Of a DNA stretch of 64,000 nucleotides, positions 1 to 11,082 are shown piece by piece; within the stretch, counting starts at the first letter, position 1, and each line of letters starts with the position of its first letter. A model generated the notes under the pieces. The model was not told where the DNA came from, ran no database searches, and was given only the letters and a program-made list of their open reading frames with translations. Source of the stretch: Muscardinus avellanarius (Eukaryota; Chordata; Mammalia; Rodentia; Gliridae); contig OY726559.1 of assembly GCA_963383645.1 (NCBI GenBank), forward strand, positions 118,753,405 through 118,817,404, given 5' to 3'. The position numbers and the translations under genes were made by a program.

Positions 1-71
1 CCAAAGCGACTGGCTTCAAACCTGCACAATCCTCCTGTCTCCGCCTCCCAAGCGTGCGCCACCACGCCTGG
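1..71 (-). mobile_element. SINE type A left half, cut by window edge
   Basis: Ends GCCACCACGCCTGG, the reverse of the SINE head. Confidence 0.85.
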
Positions 72-840
72 GTAAATGCATATTCTCTTTGACTTTAAAT
101 TTTTTTTGGTGCATTGTAGTCATCCATCTTAATGGAGTACAAGATGGTAGTGGCATACATGCATATATCACTCATTTAGCCCTTACCCAGTTCCCACTCC
201 ATTTCTTTCCCCCTCCCTCCTTCTCATGTTTGGCTTAGTGATTGACTTTGATATGTTTGTGAATGTACATCATGTGCATTAGGGAATGTCCGTCCTCCCT
301 TCTCTCCTCTCCCTCAGGCCGCCTTATTTGCTCATCTACAGTATCTCCTTCTTCCTCTAGAGTTCCTCCTATGACCCCTTTTCTCCCTAGCTTCTGCATA
401 TTAGGGAGAGCATACGATTTTTTGCTTTTTGTGACTGACTAATCCCACTTAGCAGAATGTTCTCCAGTTTCATCCATTTTCCCGCAAATTATGTAATTCT
501 GTTCTTTATGGCTGAGTAAAATTCCATTGTGTGCATATCCCGTAGTTTTGTAATCCATTAATCTGTTGATGGACATCTTGGCCGGTTCCATATTTTGGCA
601 ATTGTGAATTGTGCGGCTATGGACATAGACACATGCATTAGTTTGCTTTCCATTCTTTTGGGTAGCTATCCAGAAGTGGTACTGTGAATCATACGATAGG
701 TTCATTCCCATTCTGAGGACCCTCCATACTGTTTTCCAAAGTGGTTGTACTAATTTGTAATCCCACCAACAGTGTATTAGCGTTCCTACTTCTCCACGTC
801 CTCATCAGCATTTGTGGTTGTTTGTGTTTTTATTGATTGC
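72..840 (-). mobile_element. LINE-1 3'-end fragment, antisense
   Basis: On the minus strand the sequence follows the end of L1 ORF2 and 3' UTR: the segment matching 'gaaccGGCCAAGATGTCCATCAACAG', the stretch around 'AATGGAATTTTACTCAGCC' and a 'GATGAAACTGGAGAACATT' block are classic L1 landmarks. The open frame at 439-711 (minus) is the decayed L1 reading frame. 5'-truncated at 840. Confidence 0.8.
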
Positions 841-842
841 CA

Positions 843-1030
843 TTTTATTTTATTTTATTTATTTGTGGCCCTGGGGTTTGAACCCCAAGGGGCATTTTAC
901 CTCCAAGCTACACCCCCAGCCCTTTTTATTTTGTATTTGGAAACAGGGTCTCACTAGGTTACTGACGGCCTCCCTGAGTTGCTGAGACTAGCTTTGAAAC
1001 TGCAATCCTACTGTGTCAGCTTCTCTGACT
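843..1030 (-). mobile_element. SINE, older copy, head missing
   Basis: Begins with TTTTA repeats, then the tRNA-derived half (TTTGAACCCCAAGGGGC) and most of the left half. Confidence 0.75.
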
Positions 1031-1100
1031 TCCAATTTTGAAGATGAAATAGCTCTCCCCTCTTCCCCCACCACCCTGGTTAACAAACTGTAGGTGAAGG

Positions 1101-1196
1101 TTTTTTTTTTTTTCTGTACTGGGGATGGAACCCAGGGACAGTCTACCTTCACGCTACACGCCCAGCCCTATTTTTATTCCTTGAAACCATGCCCAG
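1101..1196 (-). mobile_element. SINE right half with internal deletion
   Basis: TACTGGGGATGGAACCCAGG after a T run, joined directly to a CATGCCCAGCTGG head; the middle is missing. Confidence 0.75.
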
Positions 1197-1416
1197 CTGG
1201 TGCCGTTTATTTGGATTGTCAGTCTTTCTGGAATACAGGGAGAGGGCAGTTTCGGACACAAATCTTTCAGGCTTATTTACCTTGTCAGTAGTTAAGAACA
1301 ATTTATTTACAGAGATGTTAGGACCTGAAAAGGGGAATAAGTACTGTGAATCAGTTGAATAGTTTCGCTAATAGATTTTTAGAGGGTGGAAGAGCTTTCA
1401 AAAAAAAAACCTTTGT

Positions 1417-1599
1417 TAGCCTGGCAGCTTGGTGCACGCTTGTAATCCCAGCATTTGGGAGGCGGAGACAGGAGGATCGCGCAGGTTTAAAGCCAGCCTC
1501 GCTGGCTTAAGAGACCTTGTTTCCAAATAAAAAAATATAAAAATAGGTCTGAGAGTGTAGCCTGGAGGTAGAAGGGTTTCCAGGAACCCCAGTACCAGC

Positions 1600-1641
<42 letters not shown>
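1417..1641 (+). mobile_element. SINE type A with (AAT)n tail
   Basis: Full dimer; the 3' end runs into about 13 AAT/ATA units at 1601-1641. Confidence 0.9.
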
Positions 1642-1642
<1 letters not shown>

Positions 1643-1657
1643 TAAAAATCCCTTTGT

Positions 1658-1869
1658 TAGCCAGGTATGGTGGCACATGCTTATAATCCCAGCATTTGGG
1701 AGGCTGAGATAGGATGATTGTGGCTTGCAGACAGCCTCAGCTACTTAGTGAGGCCCTTTGCAACTCAGTGAGACCCTGTTTCAAAATAAAGAATAAAAAC
1801 AAATAGAGCTGGAGATGTAGCTTGGAGGTGGAATGCCCTTGGGTTCCATCCCCAGTACCATGAAAAAAC
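1658..1869 (+). mobile_element. SINE type B, full length
   Basis: Runs from TTAGCCAGGTATGGTGGC to CCATCCCCAGTACC. Confidence 0.9.
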
Positions 1870-1888
1870 CCCAAAACTTTGTTTTGGG

Positions 1889-2111
1889 TTTTTTTTTTTT
1901 TCTTTGTTTATTGAGGTGCTGGGGATGGAACCCAGGGGCATTCTACCTCCGAGCTACACCTCCAGCCCTGTTTTTAATTCTTTATTTTGAAACAGGACCT
2001 CACTGAGTTGCAAAGGGCCTCACTAAGTAGCTGAGGCTGTCCATGAACCGTGATCCTCCTGTCTCTGCCTCCCAGATGCTGGGATTACAAGCGTGCTCCA
2101 CCACCCCAGCC
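1889..2111 (-). mobile_element. SINE type B, left border of local duplication copy 1
   Basis: Its 3' part from about 1930 onward is shared with the SINE at 4217-4427. Confidence 0.9.
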
Positions 2112-2423
2112 TGTTGTGGGTTTTTAAATATAGCCAGGTATATTTAAGATGCGACACCTTCTCACACCTCTTTTCTTTTTGAGTAGAATTTTATCTATAT
2201 GGTAATAGACACTGGAGGATTCAAAATAGCATTTTCTGAACCAACTAACATTTATTATGCTGCTACTATAAAGCCCTGGTACTGTTTTTAATTTCACCTG
2301 CCAAGACTAAATATTGCTGAATTTCCTGGGTCTAGTAAGTAGACTTCTCTTAGCCCTTGGCTTCTCTAACCCCATCTTAACTCTTTGCCATGGCTCTTCT
2401 TTGTAACTTTCTTTTTGGTTGTA
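1930..2423 (+). repeat. Local duplication copy 1
   Basis: Nearly identical to 4237-4738, including about 300 bp of non-repeat DNA (2112-2410). Only a few single-base differences are visible. Both borders fall inside SINEs. Confidence 0.9.
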
Positions 2424-2525
2424 CTGGCAGAGGGCCTAAGTAGCTGAGGCTGGCTGAGAGCCTGTGATCCGCCTGTCTCTGCCTCCCAAGTACTGGGATT
2501 ACAAGGGTGCGCCACCACGCCTGGC
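2420..2525 (-). mobile_element. SINE with internal deletion
   Basis: TACTGG joins straight to CAGAGGGCC. Flanked by TTGTAACTT on both sides (2401 and 2531 regions), so the original insertion is intact at both ends. Confidence 0.8.
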
Positions 2526-2589
2526 TCTGTTGTAACTTCCGATCTGGTGTGGGAGTAAAGGGAAGGAAACTTTATCATCTAATAAGTCT

Positions 2590-2800
2590 CCAACCTGAGC
2601 TGTACCATGTGCTTTATATAGAACCTTATTTAAATACTTAAAACAATTCCATAAGATAGTCTCTTGCCCACTTACTGATTAGTTCATCCAAAATATTTAT
2701 GGCTACAGTTTAGGCACTGTTTAAGGTGCTAAGCATAACAGTGAGTGTCAGATGGAGTTTCTGCCAAGATACAGAAAAGTTAAATCACTTAGCCAATTCT
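2590..2800 (-). repeat. Ancient MIR/L2 remnants
   Basis: GTGCTTTATATAGAACC (MIR-like) and TTTAGGCACTGTTTAAGGTG (L2-like 3' end, reversed). Highly diverged. Confidence 0.4.
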
Positions 2801-2959
2801 AGTGACAGGGTAGGATTTAGATAGAGCTGGGATGGATTCCCAAGGGAATGTCTGCAACCATTAGTACATTATGCGTCCTTTAGTATACTTGTGTTCTCTT
2901 AAATATGTAAATAAGTCATAAAAATAGGTGGGACCCGCACTAATTTTTTTACAAAGTTA

Positions 2960-3068
2960 TACAGCTGGGTGTGGTAGCATAGTCCTGTAATCACTTGGGA
3001 CACTGGGGGTTGAATGCCTGGGTTAATCCCCAGCACATACATACATACATACATACATACATACATAC
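2960..3068 (+). mobile_element. Rearranged SINE plus (ACAT)n
   Basis: Head GCTGGGTGTGGTAGC joins to a CTGGGTTAATCCCCAGC tail; an ACAT array follows. Confidence 0.7.
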
Positions 3069-3081
3069 AGTAAATTTCATG

Positions 3082-3263
3082 GTTGGGCATGGTGGCACAC
3101 ACCTGTAATTCTAGTACTTGGGAGGCTGAGACAGGAGGATCACAGATTCGAGTACAACCTTAGCAACCTAGTGAGACCCTATTTCAAAATAAAAACAAAT
3201 AGGGCTGGGGGTGTACCTCAGATAGAATACCCCTGAGTTCAATTCGTAGTACCAAAAAAAAAA
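3082..3263 (+). mobile_element. SINE, older type B-like
   Basis: GGTTGGGCATGGTGGCAC to GTAGTACC plus A tail. Confidence 0.85.
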
Positions 3264-3297
3264 GTTCTTGATAAGAAACCTATCTGTCTTGGTTCAT

Positions 3298-3527
3298 TTT
3301 TTTTTTTTTTTTTTTTTTTTGGGTGGTACTAGGGGTGGAACCCAGAGGTTTTCTACCTCCGGGCTATACTCCCAGACCTTTTTTATGTTTTATTTGGAAA
3401 CAGGGTCTCACTAAGTTGCTAAGAGCCTCACTAAGTAAGTAGCTGAGGCTGGCTTCGAACCTGTGCGATCCTCCTGTCTCAGCCTCCCAAGCGCAGGGAT
3501 TACAAGCGTGCGCCACCACGCCCGGCT
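3298..3527 (-). mobile_element. SINE, type A/B intermediate
   Basis: A T22 tract at the tail end; ends CCACCACGCCCGGC. The right module is AGGGGTGGAACCCAGAGG with type A left half. Confidence 0.9.
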
Positions 3528-3945
3528 TTCTGTCTTGGTTCTGATAAGCATATCTCTCTCCCTTCTGTCTCTCCACTCCCTGTTTGGTAACCCTCATACC
3601 TGGGTATAAACTGGACATTGTGACCTGCTTTGGCTTTGGGATGTGTTTATGTTTTGAGGACTGAGTTTTGTTTGTTTCCTTGGCTTCCTGAAAGATCCCA
3701 CTTACATGTTCTTTCTTGTAGCACAATGAGTAATGTGTTGTTAACATTGTAATGTGGTCATGCCAGTTGGAATGTTTAAAAAAATTTTTTTTTGTTTCTG
3801 ATGAGCACGTGAGTGGAGACGCTTGGGTCACAGTTGCTTTCTGCAGTTCATTCAAACAAATTGCTTTCGTATTCAGAGTTCTGGAAAGGAGTTTAGAGTT
3901 TAAAATTCAGTGACTTCTGCCTTGTTGAAATTAGTTTGGGTTGCA

Positions 3946-4137
3946 TTTTCTCTCTCTGGGGATTGAACCCAGTGGCATTCTACCTCTAAGCTACACACCA
4001 ACCCATATTTTATTCTGAAACAAGGTCTTGCTAAGTTGCTGAGGGCCTAAGTTGCTAAGGCTGGCTTCAAACCTGTGATCCTCCTGTCTCATCCTTCCAA
4101 GTACTGGGATTGATAGGTTTGCACTACCACACCTGCC
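3946..4137 (-). mobile_element. SINE type B, diverged
   Basis: GGGGATTGAACCCAGTGGC to CCACACCTGCC. Confidence 0.8.
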
Positions 4138-4139
4138 TT

Positions 4140-4184
4140 GTTAGTATTCTGATTATTCTGATTATTATTCTGATTATTATTCTG

Positions 4185-4220
<36 letters not shown>

Positions 4221-4427
4221 TTTTGGCAGGTCTGGGGATTGAACCCAGGGGCAATTCTACCTCCGAGCTACACCCCCAGCCCTGTTTTTAATTCTTTATT
4301 TTGAAACAGGACCTCACTGAGTTGCAAAGGGCCTCACTAAGTAGCTGAGGCTGTCCACGAACCGTGATCCTCCTGTCTCTGCCTCCCAAATGCTGGGATT
4401 ACAAGCGTGCTCCACCACCCTGGCCTG
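4140..4427 (-). mobile_element. SINE type B with (ATT)n tail
   Basis: About 75 bp of GATT/ATT units, then the SINE at the left border of duplication copy 2. Confidence 0.9.
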
Positions 4428-4738
4428 TTGTGGGTTTTTAAATATAACCAGGTATATTTAAGATGCGACACCTTCTCACACCTCTTTTCTTTTTGAGTAG
4501 AATTTTATCTATATGGTAATAGACACTGGAGGATTCAAAATAGCATTTTCTGAACCAACTAACATTTATTATGCTGCTACTATAAAGCCCTGGTACTGTT
4601 TTTAATTTCACCTGCCAAGACTAAATATTGCTGAATTTCCTGGGTCTAGTAAGTAGACTTCTCTTAGCCCTTGGCTTCTCTAACCCCATCTTAACTCTTT
4701 GCCATGGTTCTTCTTTTGTAACTTTTTTTTTTGGTTGT
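4237..4738 (+). repeat. Local duplication copy 2
   Basis: Direct-orientation partner of 1930-2423, offset 2.3 kb. It lacks the flank found to the right of copy 1 (after 2527). Confidence 0.9.
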
Positions 4739-5220
4739 ACTGGGGATGGAACCCAGGGGCATTCTACCTCTGAGCTATACTTCCAGCCCTATTGTTTTTT
4801 TCTTAATTTTGAAATAGGGCCTCACTAAGTTGCAGAGGGCCTCACTAAGTAGTTGAGGCTGTCGGCGAACTGCGATCCTCTGGTCTCAGCCTCCTCCTGA
4901 ATGCTGGGATTACAAGCATGCACCACCATGCCCGGCTCTCAGCCCTATTTTTTTTATTCTTTATTTTGAAACAGGGTCTCACTGAGTTGCAAAAGGCCTC
5001 GCTAAGTAGCTGAGGCTGTTGGTGAACCGTGATCCTCTGGTCTCAGCCTCCTGAATGCTGGGATTACAAGCGTGTGCCACCATGCCCAGCTCTCAGCCCT
5101 ATTTTTTATTCTTTATTTTCAAACAGGGTCTCACTGAGTTGTAAAAGGCCTCACTAAGTAGCTGAGGCTGTCCACAAACCGCAATCCTCCTGTCTCCGCC
5201 ACCCAAATACTGAGATTACA
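4722..5220 (-). mobile_element. Head-to-tail SINE multimer
   Basis: One full SINE (4722-4936) followed by two more left halves (4937-5092, 5093-5220), each starting CTCAGCCCTATTTT. Period about 157 bp. Confidence 0.85.
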
Positions 5221-5429
5221 ATGTTGTTGTTTTACAGTATTGGGGATTGAACCCAGAGGCTTTCTACCTTTAAGCTATACCCCCAGCCTGATTTTATTTC
5301 TTATTTGAAAAGAGGGTTTTGCTAGGTTGATGAGAGTCTCACTTCTTGCTGGGGCTATTCTTGAACTTGGAATCCTTCTGTCTCAGCCTCCCAAGTACTG
5401 GGATTGCAGGGGTGGGCCACCACACCTAG

Positions 5430-5432
<3 letters not shown>
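5221..5432 (-). mobile_element. SINE, diverged
   Basis: TATTGGGGATTGAACCCAG to CCACCACACCTAGC. Confidence 0.85.
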
Positions 5433-5490
<58 letters not shown>

Positions 5491-5508
5491 AAGACAGACA
5501 GACAGACA
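5433..5508 (+). repeat. Compound microsatellite (GT)n(GA)n(GACA)n
   Basis: Lies between two SINEs, at the tail end of the minus-strand SINE that follows. Confidence 0.95.
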
Positions 5509-5683
5509 AGGGATAAAACCAAGGGATATTCTGCCTCTTAACTACAGCTATATTTCCAACCCTTTTTATTTTTTATTTTGAAACTGAGTCTTACTAAGTT
5601 GCTGAGGCTGGCTTCAAACCTGTGATCCTTTTATCTCAGCCTCTGAAGTACTAGGATTATAGGCCTGTACCACCACACCCTGC
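5509..5683 (-). mobile_element. SINE, old copy
   Basis: AAAACCAAGGGATATTCTGC through CCACCACACCCTGC. Confidence 0.75.
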
Positions 5684-6324
5684 TTGGGTTTGGTTTTTCA
5701 TGTTTGAGACAGTTGCCCATGTTTACTTTTATACCTCCTCATTTTTTTCAGTGAATGAGCTCATATATTCAGAAGGGTTTTGTGAATTGCAAAGTTAGTA
5801 GTTGTTGCTATTACCACTATCAGGATTGAAAATAATATTGAGATACGACTCATTCTTAGAAGGATTGGTTTCTTGGGTTAATTTCAAGGAGAATGATTCA
5901 GGGCAGTGAGATGTTTGCCAAATGACTTGTGTACTAATTGATACTTTTGTACTTTTCATGGGAAGGAGAAGGAAAAGCAGGTACCTGTCATTCTGAAAGC
6001 TTGGCCTGGTGCTATGCCATTGCGAAGGATTACCTGTACTGCTTTGACCCAGTCTGTATGACACAGAGGGTTTAACAGAATTTGTCATATGTTTGACCTT
6101 TGAGGCTTATAGTACATTCTGCTGGAAGCATCTATCTGCATAGGAGATTGCTCACCTTGACTTTAGGGGAATATCAACCACATTTCTATAATATGAATTG
6201 TGTAATAGATAATAAAAATATATTGATCCAGAGCCATTTCTGCTTGACCTCCCAAAGTAGTAAGATTAAGGAAACAGTGTCTGACTAAAATATTTGGCTA
6301 GGTGTTTCCATTAAAAGACTTAAT
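5684..6324. other. Unique intronic DNA
   Basis: No gene, recognised repeat or low-complexity block. Short open frames show no codon bias or known motif. Confidence 0.6.
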
Positions 6325-6498
6325 AACTGTGTGTAGTGGCGCACATTTGTAATCCCAAATGCAGCCTTAGCTACTTAGGCCCTTTGTGACTTAGTGAGAC
6401 CCTGTTTCAAACTAAAGAATAAAAATAGGGTTGGGGGTGTAGCTCAGAGGTACAATCCCCCTGGGTTCTATCCCCAGCACCACATACACACAAAAAAA
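6325..6498 (+). mobile_element. SINE, left half shortened
   Basis: Loses the segment between TAATCCCAAATG and CAGCCTTAGC. Confidence 0.8.
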
Positions 6499-6508
6499 GA
6501 CTTAATAG

Positions 6509-6694
6509 TCCGTGGGGTGTGGTGGTACACACCTGTAATCTCACTGCTTAGTAGGCTGAGATAAAAAGGATTACAAATTTTAGGCTGGCCTTGACAGTTT
6601 AATAAATAAAAGGGCTGGGAATGTGGGAGTGTAGTTCAGAGGAAAAGTGACCTTAGGTCAATCCTCTATGCCGCCCCCCACCCCCACAAAACAC
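6509..6694 (+). mobile_element. SINE, diverged
   Basis: GTGGGGTGTGGTGGTAC head; the tail turns into a C/A-rich run. Confidence 0.75.
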
Positions 6695-6785
6695 TTTACA
6701 GTCAACTTCTGACGACTGACATTCTTGGGGAGGAGCATGTGATTTTAATCCAAAATAGCAACTTGCTTAGTAAATTTTGTGGATT

Positions 6786-6985
6786 TTTTTAAAATTTTTT
6801 TTGTGGTTCTGGGGTTCCTGGAAGCCCTTCTAACTTAGGGCTACACTCCCAGACCTATTTTTATATTATTTTTTATTTGGAAACAGGGTCTCTTAAGCCA
6901 GAGTGGCTGGCTTCGAACCTGCGCGATCCTCCTGTCTCCGCCTCCCAAGAGCGGGCATTGCAAGCGTTCACCACCACGCCCGGCT
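6786..6985 (-). mobile_element. SINE type A
   Basis: GGGGTTCCTGGAAGCCC to CCACCACGCCCGGC. ACTTGCTTAGTAAATTTTG before it and GCTTAGTAAATTTTG after it form a clear target-site duplication. Confidence 0.92.
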
Positions 6986-7039
6986 ATGCTTAGTAAATTT
7001 TGAAAAGAGCTCCTTTCCTCCCCTCCCCCCCTCCCCTAC

Positions 7040-7041
<2 letters not shown>

Positions 7042-7102
<61 letters not shown>

Positions 7103-7287
7103 AGAACTAAGGGTTGAACCCAAGGGCATTCTACCTCCAAGCTACACCCCCAGCCCTGTTTTTTCTTGTTCTGAAATTTTTGTGTAGAGCCTTAATAAGT
7201 AGCTGAGGCTAGCTGTGAACCTGTGATCCTCCTGTCTCAGCCTCCCACGTAGTACTGGGATTACAAGTGTGCACCACCACACCAGCT
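7042..7287 (-). mobile_element. SINE type B with (TTTC)n tail
   Basis: A 60-bp CTTT array (7042-7101) at the 3' end. Confidence 0.88.
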
Positions 7288-7779
7288 TGAAAAGACCTCT
7301 TATTTTTTACAATTTCATCCTCTTTTCCAGTCTCTGGTTCCTGGTACTCAGTACATCTTTTGTTGACTGAAAGAAGTTCGCTGGTACCTGTCTTGGGCTT
7401 TTTCTGGGCCCTCTAGATAAACATTAGGTGAACTGCCAGAAAGTAGGGATGTGACCAATTGGCTGATACATCTTTTACATGCGGCCGCCTGCCTGGCACG
7501 CGAGTGGATCCTTAGTAAGTGCTGTTGAACCATTGCGGTAGGGTGTTACATTTCCATCAGGGGAGATTGTAGTGGCCTGGGTCCCACTGTGCTGATGGTG
7601 GCCTTTCCTGAAAGGAAGAAGAAATTTTGTTTTGCCACAAATAAACTTGATTTAGTGTGAAAGTAGAGAAAGTTATTGCTAATTTATGACTTTATACCTT
7701 TGGGCAAAAAGTTGGTGCTTTATTTCTCTTTTTTATGTTTAATCCTGTTCAAAATTTAGGTATAGCTGTGAGTTTTGTT
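7288..7779. other. Unique intronic DNA
   Basis: No feature recognised. Confidence 0.55.
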
Positions 7780-7949
7780 TGTTTTTTGTAGTGCTAGGCT
7801 TTCTAGCTCTGGATTATACCCTCCACCTTATTTTTTATTTTGAAACAGGGTCTTGCTAATTTCCCATGTGCTGCTGGTCTTAGCCTGCGATCCTCCTGCC
7901 TCAGCCCTTCAAGTACTGGGATTACAAGCGTGCACCACCACGCCCAGCT
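7780..7949 (-). mobile_element. SINE, diverged
   Basis: The right module is strongly mutated; the head CCACCACGCCCAGC is intact. Confidence 0.8.
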
Positions 7950-7950
7950 A

Positions 7951-8165
7951 GATTTTTTTTTTTTTTTGGTAGGTCTGGGGTTGGAACCCAGAGGCATTTG
8001 ACCTGAGTTACACCCCCTGCCCTAATTTTTTATTCTTTATTTTAAAACAGGGTCTAAGTTACAGAGGGCCTCATTAAGTAGCTGAGGTTGTCCGCGAACC
8101 GCTGTCCTCTGGTCTCAGCCTCCTGAATGCCGTGATTACAAGTATGTGCCACCATGCCCAGCTAG
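7951..8165 (-). mobile_element. SINE type B
   Basis: Directly abuts the previous copy. The tail module carries GGTCTGGGGTTGGAACCC. Confidence 0.88.
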
Positions 8166-8171
8166 CTGTGA

Positions 8172-8369
8172 TTTTTTTTTTTTTTTTTTGGTGGTACTGA
8201 GGTTCCTGGAAGCCCTTCTACCTCCGGGCTACACTCCCAGACCTATTTTTACATTTTTATTTGGAAACAGGGTCTCCTAAGCCAGTGCGTGCGGCTGGCT
8301 TCAAACCTGCGCCATCTTCCTGTCTCTGCCTCCCAAGCGCGGGGATTACAAGCGTGCGCCACCACGCCC
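8172..8369 (-). mobile_element. SINE type A
   Basis: T18 tract, GAGGTTCCTGGAAGCCC, ends CCACCACGCCCG. Confidence 0.92.
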
Positions 8370-8487
8370 GAACTATCAATAGAAAAGAAAAAGAAAAATT
8401 ATCTTTATATGAAACAGCATTTTGTCTTACACTCTTCTATGAAACTTAAGACCTTAGAGATAATGTTATAGACTATTTCCAAATCTC

Positions 8488-8704
8488 ACCGGGCATGGTG
8501 GCGCACACTTGTAATCCTAGCATTCAGGAGGCTGAGACAGGAGGATCGCGGTTCCAGGACAACCTCAGCTACTTAGTGAGGCTCTTTGCAACTCAGTGAG
8601 GCCCTGTTTAAAAATAAAGAATAAAAAATAGGGCTGGGGATGTAGCTCGGAGGTAGAAGGCTCTCGGGTATCATCCTCAGTACTGCAAAAACAACAACAA
8701 AAAG
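8488..8704 (+). mobile_element. SINE type B
   Basis: CCGGGCATGGTGGCGCAC to AGTACTGC with a CAA-rich tail. Confidence 0.9.
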
Positions 8705-9517
8705 AATATTTCCACATCTGGTTCATGTCTGTAGTCGCAATGAGCAAAACGAAGATGGTTTGATGTTTGCACGCCCTCATCTTTATACACCAGTTCTTTT
8801 CCTGAATATGTTTTGCTTAAGTGATTTACTTTCCTAAGTACACATCTTTTCCTTTGGTGCACATCTGCAGAAGTAAGAGATTTCGCTGGGTGGTAGGGAA
8901 AAGGCAGTTTGTTTGGATAAATCTACAGCATTAATTATGTGGGAAGTTGAGAGCTAGTGATATGACATCAAGTAAAGATTACTGGAATGGGAGTCACCAG
9001 GTTGATTTTCTTTACCCAGATTTACCATGCTCTGGGACTTTGGGGACTCATCTGGTCCACTTACCTGCTTCTGTGTTCTTGTCATCTGTAACTTGAAGGT
9101 ATAGAATGAAATACTCTTTGGCATCCTAACTCTAAACGTATGTTCCTAAAGTGCCATTCAGGGAATCCAGCCTGATTTTCTGTACTTCCCTACTGAGTTG
9201 GCTTCATATAAACCCAAATGTGAAATGGTGTTTATGTAAATAATAGAAGTAGATAGTATGTATTTCAGGTAGGCTGGAATTGTCAGATTGCATGATATGC
9301 TCATAACTAATTTTATGTGCATAAATGTAAGAGGTTTGATTCCTTCTTAAAAAAATATTACTACAAAAGGCACACTCTATACAAATGAAAGAGACCCATG
9401 GGATACTGTATGCTTTAACTCCAACCTGGAAATATGTGTGTGTGTGTGTTTGTGCGATTGGTTGGGGTGGTAGGGAGGATATGGATGGCCAGGAGACAGT
9501 GGGGATTAGCATGGGCA
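8705..9517. other. Unique intronic DNA
   Basis: Contains a possible MIR trace near 8980-9100 (TCATCTGTAACTTGAAGG) and a short GT run at 9436. Otherwise no feature. Confidence 0.45.
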
Positions 9518-9680
9518 ATATTTTTTGGTGGGAAGAACTGGAGATTGAACCAGGGGCCTTGTACCTCCAAGCTACACTCCTAGCCCTTTTTAATTTTTAT
9601 TTTAAAACAGAGTCTTACTAAGTTCCTAAGGCTTGAACCTGCAGTCCTCCTGTCTCAGCCTCCACAATGTTTGGCTCATT
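9518..9680 (-). mobile_element. SINE, old and truncated
   Basis: GAGATTGAACCAGGGGCC with a shortened left half. Confidence 0.75.
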
Positions 9681-9747
9681 TAGGCTTTTTAAACTTCTTT
9701 GAGTATATTTTTCTGCTAGAAAAGACAGGATTAAAAACCTCAAAGAA

Positions 9748-9964
9748 AGCCGGGCGTGGTGGTACATGCTTGTAATCCCAGCATTTGGGAGGCTGAGACA
9801 GGAAGATCACAGTTTGCGGCCAACCTTAGCTATTTAGTGAGGCCCTTTGCAACTCAGCGAGACTCTGTTTCAAATAAAGAATAAAAAATAGGGCTGAGGG
9901 CTTAGCTCAGAGGTAGAATGCCCCTGGTTCCATCCCCAGTACCACAAAACAACAACAACAAAAC
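9748..9964 (+). mobile_element. SINE type B
   Basis: AGCCGGGCGTGGTGGTAC to CAGTACCACAAAACAACAAC. Confidence 0.92.
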
Positions 9965-10099
9965 TTTCAAAAAGAGAAAGAAAAAAAGAGGTTCGTATGA
10001 AAATAGGTTGCTGGTAAATCTCAATCACTTGAAGTCTTGTGGTTTAAGATATACTTAAGAAAGTTATACTATAAGAAGAATGAATATAGAAGTGAGGAA

Positions 10100-10195
10100 A
10101 AAAAGTCTCTTAAGGCATAGCCAATTAGACCCGGGTTCTAGCTTACTTGCTGTGTGATCATGTTACTTGGCTACCTTGGGCTTCTATTTCTCCTC
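10100..10195 (+). repeat. MIR remnant
   Basis: GGGTTCTAGCTTACTTGCTG then TGTGATCATGTTACTTGGC resembles the MIR core (gctctgccacttactagctgtgtgacc). Confidence 0.6.
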
Positions 10196-10213
10196 CCCCT
10201 CTTCCTCCGACTC

Positions 10214-10418
10214 CTCTTCCTTCTTCTTTTTCACTGGGGATTGAATATAGGGGCATTCTATCTCTGAGGTACATGTTTTACTTTTTATTTTGAAACAAGT
10301 TCTCACTGAGTTGCAGAGGGCCTTGCTAAGTTGCTGATGCTGGCTATGAACCTTCAATCCTTTTGTCTCATCCTCCCAAATACTAGAATTACAAGTGTGT
10401 GTCACCATACCCACCTCC
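10214..10418 (-). mobile_element. SINE, old
   Basis: ACTGGGGATTGAATATAGGG to CACCATACCCACC. Confidence 0.82.
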
Positions 10419-10425
10419 ATTTGCT

Positions 10426-10634
10426 TTTTATTTATTTATTTTGTGTGTGTGTGGTTCTAGAGATTGAACCTAGGAGCATTCTACCTCTGAGCTACATCCC
10501 GAGCCCTATTTTATTTTTTATTTTGAAGCTGTCTTGCTAAGTTGCTGAGAGCCTCACTAAGTTGCTTAGGCTGGCAGCCAACCTGCAGCCTTCCCAAATA
10601 CTGGGATTACAAGTATGTGCCACCACACCCGGCT
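10426..10634 (-). mobile_element. SINE with GT-rich tail
   Basis: GTGTGTGTGTGGTTCTAGAG to CCACCACACCCGGC. Confidence 0.87.
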
Positions 10635-10868
10635 CCCATTTGTTTTTATATTATAGTATTTCCAGCTCCAGGATTTAGTGTGCAATTTTACCATGATCAT
10701 CTTTATTCTTATTTTCTTCTTATGTAAAATTTGTACATTCTAAGTTCAGAATTTAATCTCTAGTTCCACAAACATTCTCATCTTTTTTCCTCTTTTCTTT
10801 ACCTGTGAACATTCTATATGTCATCTTTCATCCTGCTACATTCTGTATGGATTAGAAATATAAACGCT

Positions 10869-11070
10869 CACCGGGCGTGGTGGCACGCGCTTGGGAGGCT
10901 GAGACAGGAGGATCGCATGGGTTCGAAGCCAGCCTCAGCTACTGAGTGAGGCTCTCAGCAACTTAGTGAGACCCTGTTTCCAAATAAAATATAAAATAGG
11001 TCTGGGAGTATAGCCTGGAGGTAGAAAGCCTCTGGGTTCCACCCCTAGTACCACCAAAAAAACAAAAAAG
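10869..11070 (+). mobile_element. SINE, type A-like tail
   Basis: GTCTGGGAGTATAGCCTGG right module; the head has lost the TGTAATCCC segment. Confidence 0.88.
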
Positions 11071-11082
11071 AAATATAAATGC

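Noticed and set aside
439..711. 90-codon minus-strand frame as a small gene
   Set aside because: It is a decayed piece of the L1 ORF2 end and 3' UTR.
3364..3855. 163-codon minus-strand frame
   Set aside because: The end reads VVAHACNPCAWEAETGG, the usual translation of the SINE left half; the rest has no coding features.
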